Shown here: positions 1 to 4,807 of the stretch, in pieces | How positions within the stretch are numbered: the first letter of the stretch is position 1 | How the letters are laid out: every line of letters starts with the position of its first letter | NCBI GenBank assembly: GCA_030271555.1 | Contig: JARXKQ010000110.1 | Location: forward strand, 1 to 5,262 | Length of the DNA stretch: 5,262 nt | Direction of reading: 5' to 3' | Origin: Chloroflexota bacterium | GTDB lineage: Bacteria > Chloroflexota > Limnocylindria > Limnocylindrales > CSP1-4 | Translations under genes and position numbers: made by a program | Notes under the pieces: generated by a model | What the model was told of the DNA's origin: nothing | Seen by the model: only the letters and a program-made list of their open reading frames with translations | The model's database searches: none

Positions 1-824
1 CGCTCGTAGAACTCGAACGCCGTGCGCGTGTAGTAGTCGAGGCCGCGCACAAGCAATGGCGCCGGCGTGACGGGAATGCTCAGCGCCGCGAGGTGGCTCA
101 GCAGGCCATCCCAGTGGACGCGACAGGCATCGCACAGGTAGTCGGCCATACGCGGTGAGTCGGCCAGCAAGGCGATCGTTCGCTCGTTCTTCGTATCGAG
201 CACGCGCAGCGGGTTCTTGGCGAGTCGGTTGCGCTCAAGCTCGGGCAGCTCGGCGGCGAACCGGTTCATGTACTCGACCAGCGCCGCGATGTAGCGCGGC
301 CGGCAGTTGGAATCGCCGATGGAATTGAGGTGCAGGTCGACGTTGGCGATGCCTGCCTCGTGCAGGAAGCGGTAAGCCAGCTCGATGATCTCGGCATCGA
401 CCGCGGGTCCCGCATCGCCGATCGCCTCGACGTCCCACTGCCAGAACTGGCGGTAGCGTCCCGCCTGTGGCCGGTCGTAGCGGAACATAGGCCCCCACAT
501 CGTGAGCTTGACCGGCTGCGGCAGGGTCTGCATGCCGTGCTCAACGTAGGCGCGGCAGATGCCGGCAGTCGGCTCCGGGCGGAGTGCCCATGGATCCTTG
601 TCGCCACCCGGGGTGCGAACGCGGAACAGCTCTTTCTCGACGATGTCGGTGACTTCGCCCACGCCGCGCTCAAAGACCGCGCTGTCTTCGAACATGGGCG
701 TTTCGATGGGCTGGCAGCCATAGAGCGCGGCAAGGCGGCGGGCGTTGTCCTCGAGCCGACGGAACACCGCCATCTGGGCGGGCAGCAGGTCACGGGTGCC
801 GCGCGGCGCCTGAAACTTGGGCAT
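1..824 (-). CDS. hisS: Histidyl-tRNA synthetase, N-terminal 274 residues (runs off left edge)
   Basis: Class II aminoacyl-tRNA synthetase that activates histidine with ATP and charges tRNA-His in the cytoplasm. The protein starts MPKFQAPRGTRDLLP, the usual HisRS N-terminus. LRPEPTAG (81-88) is the family's TA-loop region. Class II motif 2 is visible as MFRYDRPQAGRYRQF (113-127), with the ATP-binding arginine in the FRYDRP part. LDTKN (209-213) and the LCDACRVHW stretch (230-238) belong to the insertion region. LVRGLDYYTRT (258-268) is the HisRS-specific histidine-binding motif. The family is about 420-430 residues, so the end of the catalytic core and the anticodon-binding domain lie beyond position 1. 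An in-frame TAA at 836-834, just four codons before ATG 824, fixes this as the first possible start. There is no Shine-Dalgarno; a TAACCT -10-like motif ends 6 nt before the ATG. The small gene on the other strand starts only 18 bp away. LRPEPTA has proline where many HisRS have LRPEGTA, a mild variation. Confidence 0.96.
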   Translation of the reverse strand, partial: MPKFQAPRGTRDLLPAQMAVFRRLEDNARRLAALYGCQPIETPMFEDSAVFERGVGEVTDIVEKELFRVRTPGGDKDPWALRPEPTAGICRAYVEHGMQTLPQPVKLTMWGPMFRYDRPQAGRYRQFWQWDVEAIGDAGPAVDAEIIELAYRFLHEAGIANVDLHLNSIGDSNCRPRYIAALVEYMNRFAAELPELERNRLAKNPLRVLDTKNERTIALLADSPRMADYLCDACRVHWDGLLSHLAALSIPVTPAPLLVRGLDYYTRTAFEFYE

Positions 825-829
825 GGCGT

Positions 830-836
830 TAGGTTA
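830..836. promoter_or_regulatory. Possible shared bidirectional -10 element for hisS and the small metallopeptidase-like gene
   Basis: The gap between the two divergent genes is only 18 bp (825-842) and contains TAGGTTA at 830-836. Read rightward it gives TAGGTT, ending 7 nt before GTG 843. Read leftward it gives TAACCT, ending 6 nt before ATG 824. TANNNT is the minimal bacterial -10 pattern, and TANNNTA is its own reverse-complement pattern, so one heptamer can serve both strands. No -35 hexamer was recognised on either side. A start point 6-8 nt after each motif would fall at or next to each start codon, giving leaderless mRNAs. The heptamer is part of a tandem GTTAG repeat (828-837). The motif is seen; promoter activity is inferred. 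Confidence 0.4.
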
Positions 837-842
837 GCGAGC

Positions 843-1196
843 GTGACCCACTCTTCGGGGGCGCCCAACGCCGGCGAACGTCCGACCGACCCGCCCTACC
901 GACTCATCGTCTGGCCCTTCCTGCGCCGGCTGGGCGCCCGCTTGATCATGCCCAGCTGGCTCGCGATCACCATCGGGTGCTGGATCTTCGCGTGGCGGCC
1001 GCTCGACGCTGCCGAGCTCGCCCACGAGTTGGCCCACGTCCGCCAGTGGCGCGCCAACGGCCTGCGCTTCATCCCGCGCTACCTGGGCGAGTCGCGCCGC
1101 GCGGCCGCGGGCGGCGGCGATCGTTACCGCGACAACCGCTTCGAGGTGGAGGCGCGCGCCGCCGCGGAATCTGTCCTGAGGTCAGCCGCTAACTGA
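843..1196 (+). CDS. Small HELAH zinc-metallopeptidase-like protein (DUF4157-like), 117 aa
   Basis: Function unknown. The protein carries AAELAHELAHVRQW, with a zinc-peptidase HExxH motif at H61-E62-L-A-H65. It continues with G-L-R-F-I-P-R-Y-L, then RYRDNRFEVEAR (94-105), where E101 or E103 could be a third metal ligand. The order HELAHVRQW, RF..RYL, Y.DN.FEVEAR resembles small DUF4157-like proteins; this is recognition from memory, and activity is not shown. Residues 39-51 (WLAITIGCWIFAW) are hydrophobic but precede the motif as a strand would in such folds, so I do not call a membrane anchor. No signal peptide is apparent. The reading frame is open back to about 330, opposite hisS, but that part is a shadow. 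GTG 843 is chosen because it sits outside hisS, has AGG 9 nt upstream and a TAGGTT -10-like motif, and leaves the domain whole. ATG 948 would give 82 aa and cut the domain's first strand. The end overlaps the rel stop by 8 bp. Confidence 0.75.
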   Translation: MTHSSGAPNAGERPTDPPYRLIVWPFLRRLGARLIMPSWLAITIGCWIFAWRPLDAAELAHELAHVRQWRANGLRFIPRYLGESRRAAAGGGDRYRDNRFEVEARAAAESVLRSAAN

Positions 1197-3432
1197 GCTC
1201 GCGCTGGACCGCGTGCACGTCCTTGAGTTGCTCGATGCGCGACAGGACGAGCGCCAGCTGAGCGACTGATGCGACCTGGAGCGTGGCCTGGATGGTCGCT
1301 GTGTGGTCGGCATTGACGCGCACGTTGGCGGCAATGATGTTGACCTTGTTCTCGGCAACGACGTTGGTGATCTCGTTGAGCAGCCCCTGGCGGTCGTAGG
1401 CGTCGACGCGGATCGCGATGGGGTACGTCTGTTGGGCGTTGGCCTCCCATTCGACGTCGATCAACCGCCCGAGTTCTTTCTCGTTGACCACCGTCGGGCA
1501 CGTCGTCTGGTGCACCGTCACACCGCGGCCACGAGTGATGTAGCCCACGATGGGATCGCCCGGGATGGGGTGGCAACAATTGGCGAAGCGGATCATCAGG
1601 TCGCCCACGCCCTTGACGCGGACACCGTCCGTCCGCGTGGCGCTGGGTGGCGCCACCTGCGGCAGTACCTGCTCATTGGCGTCATCGACCACCTCGAGCC
1701 GCGCCACCACCTGTTGCGCTGAGACCGCGCCGTAGCCGATCGCCGCGAAGAAGTCGTCAACGCTGGCCAGCTTGTACAGGTCGGCCATCTCCGCGATCCG
1801 CTCCGGGCCTAGCTTCTCGAGCGACGAGCGCGCCAGGCGACGCAGCTCGCGTTCCAGTGCCTCGCGGCCGTGGACGATGTTGACCTCGCGCTCCTGGCGC
1901 TTGAACCACTGGCGAATCTTGTCCTTGGCGTGGCCGGTGACGACCTTGTCCATCCAGTCGCGCGATGGCCCGCGCGCCGCCTTGGTGGTGACGATCTCGA
2001 CGATATCGCCGTTGTTGAGCTTGTGGTCGAGCGGCACGAGGCGGTTGTTGACCTTGGCGCCGATCGTCGAGTGGCCCACGTCGGTGTGGATGCGGTACGC
2101 AAAGTCCAAGGGCGTCGAGCCGGCGGGAAGATCCTTCACATCGCCGCGCGGCGTGAAGACAAAGACCTGGTCCTGGAACAGGTCGATCTTGAGCCCTTCG
2201 ACAAACTCGGTCGCGTCCGACACGTCGCGCTGCCAGTCCATGAGCTGGCGGACCCAGGCGAGCTTGGCGTCGTAGCCGCGGTCAGCCTTGCCGCCTTCCT
2301 TGTAGCGCCAGTGGGCGGCGATGCCCATCTCGCTCACCTGGTGCATCGCGTGGGTCCGGATCTGGACCTCAAGCGGCTTGCCGTCAAGCGCGATGACCGC
2401 GGTGTGGAGGGACTGATAGCCGTTCGCCTTGGGCACCGCGATGTAGTCGTCGAACTGATTGGGAATGGGCCGCCACATGCCGTGGACCACGCCCAGCGCG
2501 GCGTAGCAGTCGGGCACCTCGTCGACCAGCACGCGGATGGCGTGGACGTCGTAGATCTCCGACAGGTTCGCGCCCTTGCGCTGCATCTTTTTCCAGATGC
2601 TGCTGATGTGCTTGGGCCGCCCGGACAGCTCGCCCTTAAGGCCGGCCTTGGTGAGCGCGTCGCGCAGCACAACGATGGCGCGCTTGACGTAGGCCTCGCG
2701 TTCCTTGCGGCGCGTCTCGAGCTGCTCGGCCAGGCGGCGATATTCGGCTGGCTCGATCACCTTGAATGCCAGGTCCTCGAGCTCCCACTTCATCTGCCAG
2801 ATGCCCAGCCGCTCGGCCAGCGGCGCGTAGATCTCCTGCGTCTGGCGCGCGATGCGCAGCTGCTTCTCCGGCGACAGTGCGGCGATGGTGCGCATGTTGT
2901 GCAGCCGGTCGGCGAGCTTGATCAGGACGACGCGGATGTCCTCCGCCATCGCCAGGAGCATCTTGCGGATGTTCTCGGCCTGCTGCTCCTCCGTCGTGCG
3001 CGACGAGCCGAACTTGCCCAGCTTGGTGACGCCTTCGACGAGCTGCGCAACGTGCGAACCAAAGCGCTCCTCGATGTCGCTGATGCCGAAGTCGGTGTCT
3101 TCGGGCACGTCGTGCAGCAGCGCCGCGACGATGGCTTCTGGGTCGAGACCCAGCTCGGCCAGGGTGCGCGCCACCGCCAGCGGATGGCTGACATAGGGCT
3201 CGCCGCTCACCCGCTTCTGGGCGCCGTGTGCCTCGATCGCGAACTGCCACGCCGCCCGGATGCGCGTCAGATCCGCGCTGGGATGGTGGGCGGCAAGCGC
3301 TTCCTCGAGCTTGCGCTCCGACGCGTTGAGCGCGCGCCGACTGAACCCGATTGAAAGGGCGCCGGTGATGCGCTGACGCGGCCCCCCGCCTGCAGCGCGC
3401 TCCTGCGGGCGGCTCAGGGGCTCGATCGACAT
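1189..3432 (-). CDS. rel: Bifunctional-type RelA/SpoT homolog: (p)ppGpp synthetase/hydrolase, 747 aa
   Basis: Makes and degrades the alarmone (p)ppGpp in the stringent response to amino-acid starvation, acting on stalled ribosomes in the cytoplasm. Full length for the family (about 720-780 aa). The HD hydrolase domain (about 45-200) has its key residues: R74 and H83 in KRVSGEPYVSHP, H107-D108 with E111-D112 in LLHDVPEDT, and D175 and N179 in KLADRLHNMRT. The synthetase domain (about 250-380) has GRPKH (271-275), SIWKKM (278-283), YDVHAIRV (294-301), GYQSLHT (338-344) and EVQIRT (355-360). Its regulatory motif reads QFDD (326-329) instead of the RxKD usual for bifunctional Rel. The TGS domain spans about 419-482, followed by a helical part with GPSRDW and KIRQWFKR. 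The zinc-finger/RIS domain is about 607-648 (C619, C620, H621, H641, C645). An ACT domain is at 673-746. ATG 3432 is the first possible start: an in-frame TAG lies at 3447-3445. AAGG upstream is too far away (15 nt). The start codon lies in a 7-bp hairpin. Confidence 0.98.
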   Translation of the reverse strand: MSIEPLSRPQERAAGGGPRQRITGALSIGFSRRALNASERKLEEALAAHHPSADLTRIRAAWQFAIEAHGAQKRVSGEPYVSHPLAVARTLAELGLDPEAIVAALLHDVPEDTDFGISDIEERFGSHVAQLVEGVTKLGKFGSSRTTEEQQAENIRKMLLAMAEDIRVVLIKLADRLHNMRTIAALSPEKQLRIARQTQEIYAPLAERLGIWQMKWELEDLAFKVIEPAEYRRLAEQLETRRKEREAYVKRAIVVLRDALTKAGLKGELSGRPKHISSIWKKMQRKGANLSEIYDVHAIRVLVDEVPDCYAALGVVHGMWRPIPNQFDDYIAVPKANGYQSLHTAVIALDGKPLEVQIRTHAMHQVSEMGIAAHWRYKEGGKADRGYDAKLAWVRQLMDWQRDVSDATEFVEGLKIDLFQDQVFVFTPRGDVKDLPAGSTPLDFAYRIHTDVGHSTIGAKVNNRLVPLDHKLNNGDIVEIVTTKAARGPSRDWMDKVVTGHAKDKIRQWFKRQEREVNIVHGREALERELRRLARSSLEKLGPERIAEMADLYKLASVDDFFAAIGYGAVSAQQVVARLEVVDDANEQVLPQVAPPSATRTDGVRVKGVGDLMIRFANCCHPIPGDPIVGYITRGRGVTVHQTTCPTVVNEKELGRLIDVEWEANAQQTYPIAIRVDAYDRQGLLNEITNVVAENKVNIIAANVRVNADHTATIQATLQVASVAQLALVLSRIEQLKDVHAVQRELS

Positions 3433-3437
3433 CGAGC
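3420..3437 (-). promoter_or_regulatory. Perfect 7-bp inverted repeat enclosing the rel start codon
   Basis: On the rel strand the DNA reads GCTCGAT, GTCG, ATCGAGC: two perfectly complementary 7-base arms around a 4-base loop. The AT of the rel ATG (3432-3430) ends the first arm and its G opens the loop. In mRNA this could form a stem that hides the start codon. In DNA it could be a dyad operator overlapping the start. If transcription starts a few bases upstream of the ATG, as the -10-like motif suggests, the stem would be at the very 5' end of the message. The repeat is seen; any control by it is inferred, and part of it is coding sequence. Confidence 0.35.
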
Positions 3438-3441
3438 ATCC

Positions 3442-3447
3442 AGTCTA
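3442..3447 (-). promoter_or_regulatory. Candidate -10 element (TAGACT) for rel
   Basis: On the leftward strand TAGACT fits TANNNT and ends 9 nt before the rel ATG at 3432. No convincing -35 lies 16-18 nt upstream: the hexamer 17 nt away is TCGGAA, matching TTGACA at only three positions. A start point 6-8 nt downstream would leave a leader of only about 1-4 nt. The same bases contain the in-frame TAG that bounds the rel start. The motif is short and chance is possible; the main support is the same arrangement at the other starts. Confidence 0.3.
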
Positions 3448-3455
3448 CCTTGAAG

Positions 3456-3478
3456 GGTCTGTGCTTCCGAGCACCACC
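3456..3478. repeat. Hairpin-forming inverted repeat in the divergent rel / serine hydrolase intergenic region
   Basis: GTGCT (3461-3465) and AGCAC (3470-3474) pair perfectly around TCCG. Outside them GGT (3456-3458) can pair with ACC (3476-3478) across a small CT/C internal loop. It lies upstream of both genes, just beyond the rel -10-like motif, so it could be an operator-like dyad or a weak terminator-like stem. There is no T-run on either strand. Its function is unknown. Confidence 0.25.
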
Positions 3479-3505
3479 TGACCGGGTCGCCTGCGCGCAG
3501 CACGC

Positions 3506-3511
3506 TAAAGT
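3506..3511 (+). promoter_or_regulatory. Candidate -10 element (TAAAGT) for the serine hydrolase gene
   Basis: TAAAGT fits TANNNT and ends 9 nt before GTG 3521, the same distance as the rel motif on the other strand. No -35 is recognisable (CGGGTC lies 17 nt upstream). The bases before the GTG (GGCCGGCT) hold no Shine-Dalgarno, so a nearly leaderless transcript is likely if this motif is real. Its TAA is also the in-frame stop that bounds the gene's start. Confidence 0.3.
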
Positions 3512-3520
3512 TGGCCGGCT

Positions 3521-4807
3521 GTGACCTCTTCTGCGCGCTCGATCTGTTTCGCCCTGGCGGTGCTGCTTGCCGCCTGTACGAGCGCGCCTACGCCTACGGC
3601 GATCGCTTCATCGACGCCGACTTTCACACCCACCCTCATCGCGTCTCCAACCGCGAGCCCGATCACCACCCCGGCCGGCACTCAGACTGCCAGCCCGAGC
3701 GCTACCGCGACTCCAGCGGCCACCCCCGCAGCGACTCCGACCATCACGCCGGCCGGCACTCTCGCCACCCAGCTCGATGCTCGGCTCCGCCAGGTGCTCG
3801 ATCAGCAGCGCACGACGCTCAACATTCCCGGCATTTCAGCGGCCATCACCTTCCCCGACGGTTCAACGTGGACGGCCGCGCTGGGTATGGCGGAGGTCGT
3901 GCCGGCCCGGGTGGCGACGACGTCGACCCCGTTCGTGGTCGGCTCGATCAGCAAGACCTTCGTCGCCGCCGCCATCCTCCAACTCGTCGACGAGGGCGCC
4001 CTTGCGCTCGACGATCCGCTTTCCGACTGGCTGCCCGACTACCCAAACGCAGGCCAGATCACCTTGCGCATGCTGCTCAGCCATACCAGCGGTGTGTTCA
4101 ACCTCTATGAGTCGCCCAACTACAACCGACTCGTCGTTAACCGCGTGCATCGCACGTGGACGCCGCAGGACGTGCTCGCCAAGCTGGCCGGCACCCCGTA
4201 CTGCGCTCCGGGCGCGTGCTACCACTACAGCAACACCGGTTTCATCCTCCTCGGACTTGTGATCGAAGCGGAGACCGGCAAGCCACTGGGTCAGGTGTAC
4301 CGAGAGCGCTTCTACACGCCGCTCGGCCTGGCTTCGACCTATTTCCAGGGCGATGGCCCGCCACCGTCGACTTCGGCGCGCGGCTACCGCAAAACCAAGA
4401 CCGGCAACGTCGCCATCGATGACGGCAGCAACTATCGCCCCACACAGTCGGAGGGCACGGTCATCTGGTCGGCCGGCGGCATCGTCGCGAGCGCGCGCAA
4501 CATCGCCACCTGGGCACGGGCGCTCTACGGCGGCGATGTGTTGTCCGCGCAGTCGCTGGCACGGATGACGGCCTTCACGTTCCACCCCGAGCCGCAGGGC
4601 GGCTGGTACGGCCTGGGCACGCGGATGCGCAGCTTCCAGGGCATCAACATGGAGGGCCACACGGGTACCTTGCGCGCCTTCAATGCCGCCATGTGGTACC
4701 TGCCGTCGCTCGATCTCACGGTCGTCGTCATGACCAATCGGACCGGGATCGACGCGAACGCCATCACCGACGCGTTGCTCGCGGTCGCGGTCCCGGCGAT
4801 CCCCTAA
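3521..4807 (+). CDS. Lipoprotein serine hydrolase, class C beta-lactamase / D-Ala-D-Ala carboxypeptidase fold, 428 aa
   Basis: Probable exported, lipid-anchored acyl-serine hydrolase of the beta-lactamase-related (PF00144-type) family, which includes D,D-peptidases, class C beta-lactamases and esterases. The N-terminus MTSSARSICFALAVLLAAC is a lipoprotein signal peptide with lipobox LAAC and acylated Cys19. Residues 20-80 form a Thr/Pro/Ala/Ser-rich linker that would hold the enzyme off the membrane. The catalytic domain starts near 82. The SxxK motif is S142-I-S-K145 in VGSISKTF, with S142 as nucleophile. LLSHTSG (185-191) is a family signature. The YxN motif is Y236-S-N238. H380-T-G382 takes the place of the KTG triad, a form common in this family. 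Cys228 and Cys233 flank the YSN loop and could form a disulfide. GTG 3521 is the first possible start after an in-frame TAA (3506-3508), and it alone gives a clean signal peptide. Substrate cannot be read from sequence; beta-lactam resistance should not be assumed. The stop overlaps the murE stop by 4 bp. Confidence 0.93.
   Translation: MTSSARSICFALAVLLAACTSAPTPTAIASSTPTFTPTLIASPTASPITTPAGTQTASPSATATPAATPAATPTITPAGTLATQLDARLRQVLDQQRTTLNIPGISAAITFPDGSTWTAALGMAEVVPARVATTSTPFVVGSISKTFVAAAILQLVDEGALALDDPLSDWLPDYPNAGQITLRMLLSHTSGVFNLYESPNYNRLVVNRVHRTWTPQDVLAKLAGTPYCAPGACYHYSNTGFILLGLVIEAETGKPLGQVYRERFYTPLGLASTYFQGDGPPPSTSARGYRKTKTGNVAIDDGSNYRPTQSEGTVIWSAGGIVASARNIATWARALYGGDVLSAQSLARMTAFTFHPEPQGGWYGLGTRMRSFQGINMEGHTGTLRAFNAAMWYLPSLDLTVVVMTNRTGIDANAITDALLAVAVPAIP
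3578..3760 (+). repeat. Thr/Pro-rich linker-coding region with an internal duplication
   Basis: This part of the serine hydrolase gene encodes residues 20-80, a low-complexity linker of TP, SP and ATP units. Within it CCGGCCGGCACTC occurs twice exactly (3671-3683 and 3749-3761), 78 bp or 26 codons apart. Each copy is preceded by ATCAC and encodes an I-T-(T)-P-A-G-T segment. The linker probably grew by in-frame duplication, and its length may vary between strains. It is flexible, probably extracytoplasmic, and carries no catalytic motif. Confidence 0.7.

Noticed and set aside
330..842. Extension of the small metallopeptidase-like gene back to 330 (288 aa)
   Set aside because: The extra part lies wholly opposite hisS and looks like an antisense shadow. 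The HELAH domain needs only the portion after about 900.
834..1037. A 67-codon leftward frame between rel and hisS that could stand for a dtd-like or leader gene
   Set aside because: The translation is low-complexity Gly/Pro/Arg/Glu-rich with no motif, and the opposite strand has a clear HELAH protein.
1870..3354. A 494-codon open frame on the + strand opposite rel
   Set aside because: Rel on the other strand is certain, with every domain intact. The antisense protein is rich in Val, Asp, Leu, Arg and His without any known motif, as expected from GC-rich antisense frames.
3511..4262. Overlapping + strand frames from 3511 and 3567 in the linker and catalytic region
   Set aside because: They are Arg/Pro-rich shifted readings of the serine hydrolase gene with no recognisable domain.
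3863..4660. A 265-codon open frame on the - strand inside the serine hydrolase gene
   Set aside because: It is antisense to a gene with a signal peptide and all catalytic motifs, and its own translation shows no domain. It is a GC-rich shadow.
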